From positions 25,252,272-25,316,271 of the forward strand of contig NC_026659.2 in the NCBI RefSeq assembly GCF_000004075.3: 64,000 nucleotides of DNA, read 5' to 3'. Shown piece after piece: positions 46,368-57,691 of the stretch. The DNA comes from Cucumis sativus. Taxonomy: Eukaryota; Streptophyta; Magnoliopsida; Cucurbitales; Cucurbitaceae. Made by a program: the position numbers and the translations under genes. A model generated the notes under the pieces. The model did no database searches. It was given only the letters and a program-made list of their open reading frames with translations, and had not been told where the DNA came from. How positions within the stretch are numbered: position 1 is the stretch's first letter; each line of letters starts with the position of its first letter.

Positions 46368-46582
46368 TGTTGAAAGTGTTGACGAGCCTACTCTAATTCA
46401 CTTTAACTCTCACAATTTTTTAAAAGAATAAACTTGTTCTCTTATAAAACTCAAAAACACACAAGAGAAAGAATATTGTTCTCTCGAAACTCACACTCTT
46501 TTTCTAAACTTCAATATGCTTCAATTGATTTGATTTTCTTTTCTTTCTTGGATAGAAAGGAAATGAACTTTTTATTTGATCA
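46368..46582. mobile_element. copia LTR relic beside the P450-8 3' end
   Basis: TGTTGAAAGTGTTGACGAGC, AACACACAAGAGAAAGAATA and TCTTGGATAGAAAGGAAATG align with the LTR at 15304-15830 without its GC-rich insertion. No PBS or internal region adjoins it, so it is a solo or truncated LTR. It ends about 45 bp from the P450-8 stop codon. Confidence 0.7.
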
Positions 46583-46627
46583 ATATATGTTTATTTCGTT
46601 CGGATAACAAATAAACTAAAAGGTAGT

Positions 46628-49216
46628 TTAAGCTATGTAAGGGATGGGAACAAGTTTAAGTGGTGATTTTTTGGCAACACTAATACCAAAAAAATCCTCT
46701 TCCATATCTACATCTTCTTCTTTCATTCCATCTCCCAATTTCCAATCAAAACAAAGTAACAAATTAGCCAATGTCAACTCTACTGTAAAGATTCCCATAT
46801 TCATTCCTGGACAAACTCTTCTACCACCTCCAAAAGGTAATAATTCATAATTTTGTCCTTTATAATCAATATTATTTTCTATAAACCTTTCTGGGATAAA
46901 CTCTTCAGGGTTAACCCAACACTCTGGATCTCGTCCAATGGCCCATACATTGACATGAAGATGAGCCTTTGGATGTATATCATAACCATTAAGCTTAAAA
47001 TGAGACGTGGTTTCTCTTGGAATGAGAAGTGGGACTGGTGGGTGCAACCTTAGAACCTCTTTCACTACCATTTTTAGATATGGAAGCCTTTCAAGGTCCG
47101 TTTCTTTTACTTGTTCCTTTTTTATGTAGCTTCTAATTTGGTCTTGTAGCTTTTTCATTACTCTAGGCTTTCTAATTAGCTCTGCCATTGCCCAAACAAT
47201 GGTGTTTGCTCCAGTTTCCACTCCTGCTATAAAGATATCCTAAAAAGAACAACACTTAAAATGAAACTTGAATTTTGTTTGATAGCAATAAGATTAAAAA
47301 ATGAAAGTTGAATTTTGTTTGATAACAATTAACTTTTTTTTAAAAAAAAAAAAATTTAAAAGAATAATATTGACACACCCATTTTTATGTGTTAGACTCT
47401 TTCTAAGCCTACCGAAAAAACAATCAAAATAACTTAAAAGTAAAGTAAAGAATATCGAATAGTTTAATAGGATGGACAAAGGTATAGATGCACCTAAATC
47501 TTTCTATTTTGAAAATTAAACTTATGAACGTTATTTTATATCTTACATCTTTTTTTTTGTTATCTAATAATTTTTTCACAAATATTTCATAAAACCATTC
47601 AAAGTTCTGAAAACTAAATACCGCCACGTGCTAGAGACGATGCGGAACGGCCAACGTCCTCAAAAGAGCTATTTTTAAAAGAAAATAGGAGTTTTAATCT
47701 CTTGACACTAGTCTCCTTTTTTTAAAAAAAAAATTATGTTTAGACACATTTAGATGGGTTGCAGAAAATAAGTGATGCATGCATATAATTAGACACACTT
47801 ATGTTTTTTTACGAGGAAAAAAAGACTTAGATACAACGTCAGATTGTACCTATTACAAAAAGAAGAAAAAAAAGATTAAAAACAAAAATTCATAACTTAT
47901 GATTAGACACATTTAGATGAGTTGCACAACACTAACTGATGCATGCTAAAAAATATAGTTGGACGATGGGTAGGTTGGACCCATCTAATTTATGCAACTT
48001 TACTCAATTAAAAATTTTAATGTGACCCAAGTAATTTTGTGTGTGTGTGTGTGTTTTTTTTTATTGAATTGTTATTTTTTTGCTGTATAATATATATATG
48101 ACAGCTCGGAGATAACTACTAATTGCCATTTTTCTTTTTGACTTTAGTTAAGAATTTAAATGTTTCTAAGGATGAACTGACCCCTCTATTATTGTTCCCA
48201 TGTGAAAAAATCTAACTAATTTTCAAGAATGAAATGATTATAAAATACAGAACCACGTAATTAAAATTTTAAAATATTTAGCTTATTACCTTGATTATTG
48301 CTTTAATGCAATCTTGTGTAAGGATGAGTGCATCAGATTGAAAGCCGTCTCTCTTCATTCTCAACAAAACATCAACAATGTTTTCTTCATTTCCAGAAGT
48401 TCCCTTGTCCATGTTTATACGATCATCGACTACCTTTTGAAAAAAAGCATCCATCTCACCAAAGCTCTTCTCCAGCTTCCCATGAACACCACTGATTCGA
48501 TCAACAATCCAACCGAAACTCGGAAAGAAATCGCTAATTGAGAAGCCTTTAATGGCGTCAATTGTTCTGCGCATAACCTTTTGAAAATTTTGGTTATCTA
48601 GTTCACCCCCTCTAAAGCTCTTCCCAAAAGCAATTCTTGTCGTAATATTGGCAGTAAGAGAATAGCTTTTGTCACCCAAATCAATTGGATTTGAAGAAAA
48701 TTTTAAGGATTGTTGAGAGATTGAGTTTATGAGCAAACTCACTTCCTCTTCTCTGATATGATGAAATGATTGCACTCGTTTAGTACTAAAGAGCTCGAGT
48801 ATGAAAATCTTTCGAAGCTCTCTCCAACGCTCGCCATATGGAGACAAACTCAGGTCTTGAAAGTTATAGGAAAATCTTGCACTTCCCATTAAGCGAGGGC
48901 GGCTGCAAGATGCGAGATCATGGTGTTTGAATAGCTCTCTCGCGGCTGTTGCGGAAGAAATGACGACGGTCGGGATGGAGCCGAGTTTCAGAAGCATGAT
49001 GGGACCGTATGTTCGTGAAAGGTTGCATAAAGAGTGATGAGGGTGGGAGCCAAGGAGGTGTAAATGACCCAATAAAGGAAGCTTTGGAGGGCTTGGAGGA
49101 GGATTAGTAATAAGCTTCTTGTTGTTGCTGTGAATAAGCTTTTTTGTTTTGAGAAGAAGTAGAGAAGTTAAGAGAAAAAGGAGAGGAAACCATATGAGAA
49201 TGCTATTCATCATCAT
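46628..49216 (-). CDS. P450-8: cytochrome P450 monooxygenase, CYP71 family
   Basis: Exon 1 49216-48290 (309 codons) and exon 2 47239-46628 (203 codons) flank a 1050-bp phase-0 intron, the longest here because it took in foreign sequence; 512 residues. Exon 1 differs from P450-4 at only a few positions (e.g. SRTY for SRTH, SARF for SGRF). C-helix WRELR 131-135, I-helix AGVETGA, ExxR 370-373, PERF, and haem loop FGGGRRVCPGM with Cys452. The residue before the intron is Lys (AIIK) where the paralogs have Met (ALIM), and there is one extra Phe near the C-terminus (EDFFGIS). All catalytic positions are intact. Confidence 0.95.
47619..47705 (-). mobile_element. LTR-end fragment in the P450-8 intron
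   Basis: CCGCCACGTGCTAGAGACGA and AACGTCCTCAAAAGAGCTA match the terminal 90 bp of the LTRs at 54550 and 63110-63194. P450-4 lacks it at the same intron position (after TCTGAAAACTAAA). Confidence 0.75.
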
Positions 49217-49239
49217 CTCTCAACAGTGTAATAATGCAT
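49213..49239 (-). other. eight-codon upstream ORF overlapping the P450-8 start
   Basis: MHYYTVER then TGA at 49215-49213, overlapping the main ATG by two bases, as at P450-4. Confidence 0.4.
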
Positions 49240-49260
49240 TTCCAATGTTTGGGCAAAGTC

Positions 49261-49270
49261 TATATATATA
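49261..49270 (-). promoter_or_regulatory. TATA box of P450-8
   Basis: TATATATATA about 45-55 nt before the ATG, followed by the GACTTTGCCC text also found at P450-4. Confidence 0.6.
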
Positions 49271-49619
49271 GGGAACTTTTATCATATATGTTTTTAAATA
49301 CACAAGTGCACTAAGTAACTTACTGAATCTTCGACTTTGAGATGGAAGTCATGTCCATACCACCTAGACAAGCTCAGTCTACGACAAACACTTCTATCGT
49401 GCTCGTTATTTAAAAAAAAAAAAAAGAAGATAAATTTACCAGCGAGTGAAGCTACCTTACGAGTCTGGTAAAAATTAAATAAAATAGCACTTAATCATAA
49501 AAATTAAAATTAAAAGAAAAATTGTATTTGATAGCAAAAATAACCAACCATTTGAGATAATGAGATATTGTTGAGATATTTGCAATCTTGTCTCCAATAA
49601 TTTTCACCTTTCCAAAGCT
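49271..49619. other. upstream region of P450-8
   Basis: Shares GAGATGGAAGTCATG and the following 60 bases with P450-4 and P450-9 upstream regions. No gene. Confidence 0.5.
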
Positions 49620-49850
49620 ATTAGCGTCTGCATCCTAAAAACTCCATGAATTTTGATAGTTAAAGGATGACCACACACCACACTTAAAAGGGACAGCAAT
49701 AGCCATTTTTAACAGGAAGGTCATGCTGCCTATAAGTGAATTATTGAGGTCAGTCTAAAAAGTCATCAAAGCAAGCTAACAAATATGTGTTCACAGAGCC
49801 AATCCAAACATCTCTGTTAGGGAGCATATATATATATATATGACACTATG
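49620..49850. repeat. P450-flank repeat unit, copy C
   Basis: GCATCCTAAAAACTCCATGA, AAGGATGACCACACACCAC, GGGACAGCAATAGCC and TTATTGAGGTCAGTCTAAAA. It lacks the left part seen in A, B and D. Confidence 0.7.
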
Positions 49851-50269
49851 TATACCCTTTCAGTCTTTTACCTGATCTTGTAATTAATTTTTAAAACTAA
49901 AAAGAATATGATAAATTATTTTAAGTAACAAAACTTTTGAATATATTAATAAATATAGCAAAGTATATTACAAAGGGTAATCTATCTTGATTTATATTCA
50001 TTGTTCATTGTAAATAGACTATCATATCTTACTATATTTAAAAATAATAATCATTTTAATTAATTAGCTGTCGTTAATTCATCATTGCTATTAAAATTAA
50101 GTATAAAACGTTCTTCATTTTAAATTAATTAACTAAAAATAATTAATGTCAAAGATTAGAGAGTGAGGCATTAGCTAACACTTTTTTAGTGCAACGGGGA
50201 TAAAAATCAAACCTTCAAAATATTGGTAAGAAGTTCATATTAATTATTATTGTTGTGTTAAATTAATTT
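49851..50269. other. AT-rich stretch after unit C
   Basis: No gene. 50180-50265 carries a short remnant of the second part of the flank unit (TGGTAAGAAGTTCATATTAA). Confidence 0.45.
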
Positions 50270-50880
50270 TGATTATTGCACATGAACTTTATTTGGCTTC
50301 GTTGATGGCTCTAATCCAAAACCTGCAAGAATTCTTGCAGAAACTACCATGGGTGTCTCTCCATCTTCTTCATTCGACCCAACCGCTTCTGCCCAAACAA
50401 CAACACCCACCCAACCAAACCCACTCCATGATGAATGGATTGCCAAAGATCATGCCTTCATCACCCTCATCAATGCTACCCCTCTCTTCCAGTGCCCTCT
50501 TGCCTACATTTATTGGCTGCTCCGCATCCAAAGATATATATGGCATACCCTAGAGAAACACTACCTATCCAACTCTCAAGTCAATGTGGTGAACCTCAAA
50601 TTTGAACTCCAAACCATCTCCAAAGAAAGCAAGCGAATCAATAAACTTCTACATTTGAATGCATCAAAGAACTAAAAGATAAGTTGTCCAATGTATGTGT
50701 TATTATTGATTATGAAGTTCTTGCTATTTATACCATGAATGGATTACCCTCTAAATATAATATCTTTCGAACCTCAATGCGCAATCAGATCTACCTCAGT
50801 ATCCTTTGAAAAACTCCATGTTCTTCTAATATCATAAGAATCTGCCATTAAGAAACAGATCACTACATGTGTTCTAAAAT
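50270..50880 (+). mobile_element. copia gag relic (second copia family)
   Basis: The plus-strand frame from 50349 reads NPLHDEWIAKDHAFITLINA, IWHTLEKHYLSNSQ and NLKFELQTISKESKRINKLL, then in shifted frames IDYEVLAIYTMNGLPSKYN and SFEKLHVLL. This is the UBN2/retrotran_gag domain of plant copia elements. Two frameshifts and a stop break it, and the zinc knuckle and pol are missing. It sits where the second part of the flank unit is expected, so it interrupted that unit. Confidence 0.8.
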
Positions 50881-51824
50881 GGAATTTGTTGTTCTTTGTC
50901 ATGTGCTAATAAGAAAAGAATACTAATGACATAAATAATATGGGACAAGTCTTAATATTGGAGGTTAACTTCCAAACATATATAAGCTTTTACGGGACAA
51001 ATCTAGCTATATCCTAAATCCTTTACAATGTAATTTTTCTTTACTTATCTTTTTCTCCTATTAATTACTTTCAGTACCCATGACACCTCCCTTCACATGT
51101 GTGGTAAATTTAAGAAGAAACAAATATATATTGAACAAAAATTATTTTTTAAGAATTGACTTATATACAAGCTTAGTCTCTAGATTTTAAAACTTATATT
51201 TGGTGTATGAACCTTAAGAGAATGTTGTTGAACTTAATTTTAAGTTGTGAGGATTAAATCTTAGTTTTAAAATTTTGTGTCCAATCAATTTGATAGCGTT
51301 TTCCTTCACGGTTATTTTGTGTGCTATAAATTAATGCTATTGGGGATTGTGGTTTTGTTGTGGGTTTTTTATTGCTCCTTTAATGAAAGTTTATTTTTAT
51401 TTTCAAAATAATAATAATTGCAATACTTAATTAATATTAATTTAGAGAAGAAAATAAATGGGATGTTGATACCCAAATATCTTTCTCATTTAATTATTAC
51501 TTTCGATACATTATCTAAAATTTCAACGTTCAATTAGCTAAATGTTTGGAATATATTATGTGTGTGTATGTATGTATGAGAAATTAGGTGGCTGTCTTTC
51601 TCTAATCACACTAATTAATTATTCGTAACAAATATGGACAAAAACGTAAGAGTCTTTTCTCAATGATAACTATACAAGATAATCTTTTTTTTTCCCTCTA
51701 CCCTCTTGTACTAAACTATAAATAAATCACATATATTTTGTTACTCTTAATCTTTTAAATTAAATTTGAATTAAATTTGTTAAATTTTTTATTTATTATG
51801 TGAATCACTTGAAAATTGGATATT
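50881..51824. other. block end shared with 25330-25750, then AT-rich DNA
   Basis: 51180-51500 matches 25330-25750. 51695-51790 (CCCTCTACCCTCTTGTACTA) matches 16260-16345 inverted. No gene. Confidence 0.5.
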
Positions 51825-52965
51825 TAATACCAAAAGATTGTGTCCATTTAATCACTTGAAAAAGGAGAACCATAAGTCTTGATTTACATAATAATACTTA
51901 ACTTAATTAATTAGTTAACCACATTTAGTAAACTCTTGATTTGGATATCTTGTAGGGCTGATGTAGGCATTCCTGGAGAAAAAATGAATTGGGGTATAAG
52001 TTTGGAGATTCGTGAAAAGTTGTAGGATTTCTATAATTATGTATTGTAACTTCAATAAGAAGATTATCATTAATGAAAAGTTGTTTCCACACACGTCTTG
52101 AACACATTTATTTTACATAAGAGTTTAAGAAAGATGATGATACTAACACTAAGAAATGGAATTTGTCATTATCATCTACTCCCATCTTTATCCATTTTCA
52201 GTATTAGGCAACCAATTTACGTGTTTGTATCAATTATATTTATCATATAAGTTCACAGTTTAATTTTCATCCTTTGTGATTTCAAATTTTATAGTTATGG
52301 TAATTTTGGGAGTTTAATTTTAACACATTTAGAAATTTAATTTCTCAATCATGCTATTATTGAAAAGTTTAAAATGTTTCCAACCATACCACCATATGTT
52401 TGGGGCAGTTTTTGCATTGTACATCATTAAAGACTATCATCACACCCTAATATGGTTGATGACGACTTCAAATCTATTTATTTATTAAAATTAAATAAAT
52501 GGAGAGGTCGGCCGTTATGCGTAGCGATCACGTCGCGACAAAGTTGATAGGTGAAGGTGAATTTAGTCGTATATTATTTAAGACATATAGTAGCTGATGC
52601 AAATTACGAACAAATATACAAATATATTGAAACACGAACAAATATACAAATACATACATACATATGACGACACTTTGGTGATCCTCAAGAGTTACGACTC
52701 CAAACAAATAATAGCCCCACAAGGCTTGTGGGTGTGGGAGGAAGATCTAATGACTTTATTGGACTTATTTCTCAATCTTCTCATATCACATCACCAACCT
52801 CGTTGAAAACGATCCATCAGAAATAAAATCAAAACAAACATTGTGATATTTTCAAATACAATCTAAACAACAATAATTTCACACATTGGACAGCCATAGA
52901 ATTATATGTGATATTTTATTATAAGTGAAAATGTATTTTTTATTTAAAATAATTTTTATATATCA
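51825..52965. repeat. duplicated segment, matches 42150-43860
   Basis: Near-identical to the region upstream of P450-7 but without P450-7 itself. A short insertion or rearrangement lies at 52455-52545 (GAGAGGTCGGCCGTTATGCG). Confidence 0.75.
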
Positions 52966-53500
52966 AAGTAAATTATTGAATAGTTATAATGAAAAATAAA
53001 GATAACTAAATTAAAGGTGCATTTCATACAATAACAAAATAGATTAAAATATTTAAAAACTATACAAATTTTTTGAATTATATTATCTGTTTAATGATAA
53101 TGTTTGAGTTTGTTTCTCGCATTGTTTTAGTGATATTTAATACATAAATTATATATATTGTAAGTCTCACACAATATATTCTAGAATCTGTAGATATATA
53201 CTATTACGTAGAGACAACTTTAATTTTCTTTATCTGAAAAAAGTTGTGTATACTTATTATTTTCTCCATTGTTTCTAATTTGTCTATCCTTTGTAGATTT
53301 TGAATGCCTATTCTCTCGTGTTGTGTCTATTTAAATCTTGAAGAAGATGGTGTAAGTTGTATACTTATTTTAGGTTTGTTGGTAGCTAAAGATGCCAATG
53401 TTTATTCTTTTTGTATGTAAACTACGTTTAACAGACGATGGTTATTAGTCAATCCTAGTGTACGAATATTACAAACTATATCATAACGTATATATATTAA
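52966..53500. repeat. third copy of the P450-6-type 3' flank
   Basis: 53083-53470 matches 44270-44650 (TGTTTGAGTTTGTTTCTCGC, AATCTGTAGATATATACTAT, GTAAGTTGTATACTTATTTT). No coding sequence adjoins it. Confidence 0.65.
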
Positions 53501-54499
53501 AATGTTGACTATTTGTTTTTATATGAGTGCAATTTATTATAACAACTTTGTGATTGAACTGGTTAGCAAGACATATATTTTATTGTAAAAAAAATGTAGT
53601 AATTGAGAAATATACGACAGAAAAAAATGTCATAATATATTAGTTCATTACATTTTGTAACTGTCATCAATATAATGACATTTTATTTTATAGAAACGGT
53701 CACGATTTGCATATCCTTGACAGAGAAAAATGTTATATTATATGAATTAGTGACATTTTATAACTGTCGTCATAAAATAAAATATGACAGTTATTTGTTG
53801 TCATAAAATATTAAATAATAACATCTATTTTATGTCATGAAAATATTCATTGTGGCCATTTTTTAAAACGGTCATAGAAAAACTTTCTAAAACAATTATT
53901 ATATTAAATATTACTGAATATATATTCTTTTTTTAAAAAATGTTGGATAAAAATGTTTTTCAAAAAACTTTTTAAAAAATAGTGCTGAAATACATAAAGA
54001 AAAGTTGTTGATTTCTCTTTAATTTTTTTGTTTTTTTTGAAATATAAAAAATACTCCAAGTTACTAAGATGTCAATTCATTAACAAAAAATCAAAATTGA
54101 CAAATGAAATGTTGTTAACCTTTGTTAAAAAAATTCATGCAAATGTGATAATTGAACCAACTTAAGTTAAAAAAATCAATGAATGAAATTAAAAATAAAT
54201 ACATGTGTAAATGCATACAAGATTTAAAAGTGATGTTAATTTTAAAATTTCTAAATGATAAAGGTTTCCAATATAGTCAAAGTCATACATGACGACGAAT
54301 TGACCAAGTTAAGTGAGAATTTTTCATGAGACTGCACGGAAGCATAAGATTCTCGAAGGTCAACACTACTCCGTTCTCAATTCTAATCTTATGAAAGTAA
54401 AATCTGGTAGGAAGCTCGTGATTGTGTGTAATAATTAAATGCATAATAAATTTAGAATAAAATTAAAGACTAAAATAATTCAAGATAAAAGAGAAAATG
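53501..54499. other. AT-rich intergenic with inverted ATGACAGT-type words
   Basis: 53600-53890 has repeated 'gacattttataactgtcgtc' and 'gtcataaaat' words in both orientations, which could be a small hairpin-forming element. No gene. Confidence 0.4.
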
Positions 54500-55690
54500 G
54501 TCAAACTCTCGAGGTAAAGCCTCCTTTCCCCAGCAGAGTTGTCAAGCTGTCGCCACGTGCCCGAGACAACGCGGAGCGGCCGACGTCCTCAAAAGAGTTA
54601 GTTTTAAAAGAAAATAAGAGTCGTGACCAATTTTTTTTACGGTGTGATTGGACACTTATAAAATAAATAGTTTTTAAAAAAAATGGTCTGCGAAGAATAG
54701 AGTTGAGTTCGAGAGTCATTTGTGTGTGGGGAAGGTATTAGTACCCACAACACCCATTTAGAAAAACGGTGGTCAAATTTCAAATCTTGAATTGAAAATA
54801 TTTTTTAATTTATTTTAAAACCAATGTCTTATTTTACCCTTTATTACTCCAATGTTTGTAGCAATAATCTCATAAAATAAGTAGAATAATATTCCATTAA
54901 TTATACTATATATTGAAGAAAAGTTTCACACCTTAAGAAAATGAGAAATTATTACAATTTCTCAAAATCTATCATAGGACTAGTCTTTGAATAAAGATTT
55001 TTTTAAAATATTGATTGAATTCATTTTTTCTTGGGATCAAATCTCGGACTCCCAAGGAATTTTGATCCCTCACCTCAAGAAATCTAGAAAATTAGACTTC
55101 CAAATTTCCTAGATTTCGTCGTAGAATTTTGTTTAACGAAAACAGTATAAGTTTTTAGAAAATATTGATTTAGAAAACCTTATGAAATCATAGGTTAAAT
55201 TTTGAAGGTTTTGAAAAAACATAAAACATTTATAGCATTAGCGACAAATTTGCTAAATGATTAAAAAAAACTTTATTTTAAAACATTAAAAAATTTAAAT
55301 ACAAACAGTATCTAACAAATAATTATTATGATTTTAACGTGAATAAGTAATAGAAAAGAAACATCGTAACAACAAATAATAACAACAAACAAAATGGGGA
55401 AATAAAAAAAGGTAAAAGGAAAAGAATAAGGAAAGTATAAATTAAGAAAGAAAGAAAAGAAAACAGCAACATGTATAAAATTAAAAACAAAAATGAAGAG
55501 AATAATAGTAATAAATTACAATTATAATTATTAATAAGAAGAAGAATAATAGGTAAAAAAGAAAACAAAACAGTAATAGTAATAAAATAGTAATAATAAC
55601 CATAAAAGAAAACAGTAATAATAAAAAAACAATAATGATAATAGCTATAATAATAATAAATTTTCATCTATCCTCGTCTTTCCCTCTATA
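54500..55690 (-). mobile_element. LTR retrotransposon relic: LTR plus primer-binding region
   Basis: On the minus strand the LTR ends GTGGCGACA at about 54550 and is followed by internal sequence with ACTCTGCTGGGGAAAGG, a primer-binding-like stretch. Matches the solo LTR at 61876-63194 over at least 54550-55340; beyond this both are A/T-rich with different AAT expansions. The internal region stops within 60 bp. Superfamily not determined. Confidence 0.65.
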
Positions 55691-55789
55691 TTTTAGAGAA
55701 GAAAATAAAAGTTAAGAGCTGGAATAAGAAAAAAGTAAAGAAATATGTATTGTTATTGATGATTTTTGCATTCGTTGTTGAAGTTGAGT

Positions 55790-56710
55790 TTTCTATAACT
55801 ATGGTAGATCTCCGGAGAGAGATTGTTAATTCAATATAGTATTTAGGGAAGCGTAAATATGATGAAAGTGAAGGGATCTCATTCTTAGAGGGAGCCATCT
55901 TGTCATATATTTTTGTGACGTTGTGCTTGATATTATGTTCTGTATTAAATACGTTTGCCTTTTCATATATGACATTTTCATTTCTCGTAAAAAATGAGTT
56001 TAACTCTAAAACATTTTTCTATATTAATAAATATTTACATTACTTAAAATAATTTCTCATTTTCTTTTTTATTTTACAAATTAATTACTAGATCACGTTA
56101 ATATAAAGGACCGAAAGCGTATACATAGTGAACAAATGAATTAATAAATCTTCAAAATGTAAATTTTAAAAACTTTTTCACTGAAAGCAAACAAAACTCA
56201 AGGGTAAAAGTTCTGTATTCTAGATTTTTGGATTGGCTACTGTGAACACATATATTTGTTAGCTTCCTTTCGATGACTTTTAGACTGACCTCAATAATTA
56301 ACTTATAGCAGCCTTCTTCCTGCTAAAAATGGCTACTGCTGTCCCTTTAAGTGTGCTGTGTGGCCATCCTTTAAGTATCAAAATTCATGGAGTTTTCAAG
56401 ATGCAGATGTACCTGGCTACATATGTTTTACACCAGAATATAATGGGCCAATTGTCTTCAAAAGAGAACGAAGGACTCTACCTATTCATCAATGATGGTC
56501 CAATCTAGTAATTGTACTATCTAGCTTTTTTGAAAATATTAAGGTGGCACCCAATAAAAAAATGTGACATGTGACACTTTTTAAAAAAATTATTTGTTAA
56601 TATTTTTTTTCTGTGGGTAAAGGTGAGGAAGAGAACAAATTCGACTGCAGGTAAAGAGAAATGTCTATGAGGAGCTAGCTCATACAATTTTAACGTCATT
56701 CCTTACGTAT
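55790..56710. repeat. P450-flank repeat unit, copy D (inverted)
   Basis: 55790-55990 is the inverted second part (TAGATCTCCGGAGAGAGATT, CTTGTCATATATTTTTGTG), 56210-56560 the inverted first part (TTTTAGACTGACCTCAATAA, GGCTACTGCTGTCCC, CTTAATATTTTCAAAAAAGC inverted) and 56620-56710 its far end. The orientation relative to P450-9 equals that of copy B to P450-4. Confidence 0.7.
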
Positions 56711-56744
56711 ACCATATTTTACTAGAAACGTGCGCATCCAATCG

Positions 56745-56935
56745 AAGTTCCACATTGGTTAGATAAGGAGATAATCTTTGGTATATAAGTGAGAACAACT
56801 ATCCTCATTGGGATGAGGTCTTTTGAAATGATATCAAAATCACAAGTCATGAGATCATGAGAGTGTATAACCAAAGTGGATAATATCATACATTTGTAGA
56901 GATATTTAGAGGTTTGCTATCCTAACAAAACGTCT
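56745..56935. repeat. dispersed repeat nested in unit D
   Basis: GTTCCACATTGGTTAGATAA, GGTATATAAGTGAGAACAAC, AGTGGATAATATCATACAT and TTTGCTATCCTAAC match 26120-26200 and 26490-26645. It interrupts text that is continuous in unit B, so it was inserted after the block duplicated. Confidence 0.55.
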
Positions 56936-57059
56936 AATATTAAGATAACAACTCTAAAAATATCTTCGTAGTTATTTTTTTATATTATTCATTTTGATGG
57001 CTAAAATTAATAGTCGTTGTAATGATTTAAATAAGACTTTTGTACCCATGTAACCTAAA

Positions 57060-57650
57060 TATATTCATCTTAATTACACAATTGTCTAAGAATATTAATC
57101 ATATATTATTCCTCTTTCTCAATATTTCATTCCAGCATATATCATGCAAGACTTTCTCTAATCAGTGATGGTAACAAAAATATAAACTAAATAATATAAT
57201 TCTATAAGTATGCAAGACCAAAAGTAGATAGACAAGAAACTTAAATGTGCATGAAAGGTAAGAATTTTTTTTATAAATTTTAAGAATTGTTCAACATTGT
57301 CAAAAAAAATTTTTTAACAATATCTCAAATGGAAGTTAATAGCTTTGCAAAGGTGAAAATTATTGGAGACAAGATTGTAAATAATATGGTTTGTTGTTTT
57401 TACTATCCAATACAACTTTTCTTTTAATTTAAACTTTTATGATTGTGTACAATTTTAATTAATTTTTACCAGACTTGTAACATTGCTTCACTGGTTGGTA
57501 AATTTAATTATCATTTTTTTAAATAACGAGCACCATAGAAGTGCTTGTCATAGATTGAACTTGTCTAAGTGGTATTGTCATGACTTCCATCTCAGTGAGC
57601 TTCCTCATTCCACTTGTGTATTAAATATATATATATATGATAAAAGATCC
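57060..57650. other. upstream region of P450-9
   Basis: Inverted match of 22223-22690. Shared text: AATCATATATTATTCCTCTT-like words, GGAAGTTAATAGCTTTGCAA and GACTTCCATCTCA. No gene. Confidence 0.55.
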
Positions 57651-57659
57651 CTATATATA
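57651..57659 (+). promoter_or_regulatory. TATA box of P450-9
   Basis: CTATATATA about 35-40 nt before the ATG at 57692. Against P450-4 about 15 bases between TATA and ATG are missing, so the leader is very short. Confidence 0.55.
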
Positions 57660-57691
57660 TGACCTTGGAAATGCACTGTTACATTGTTGAG

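Noticed and set aside
55326-55667. 113-residue Tyr/Phe/Leu minus-strand frame
   Set aside because: Made by AAT-type simple repeats in the LTR relic.
57659-57691. Start of P450-9 at ATG 57659
   Set aside because: This ATG is part of the TATA box and would lie before the transcription start; MKIDSIFIW aligns with the paralogs.
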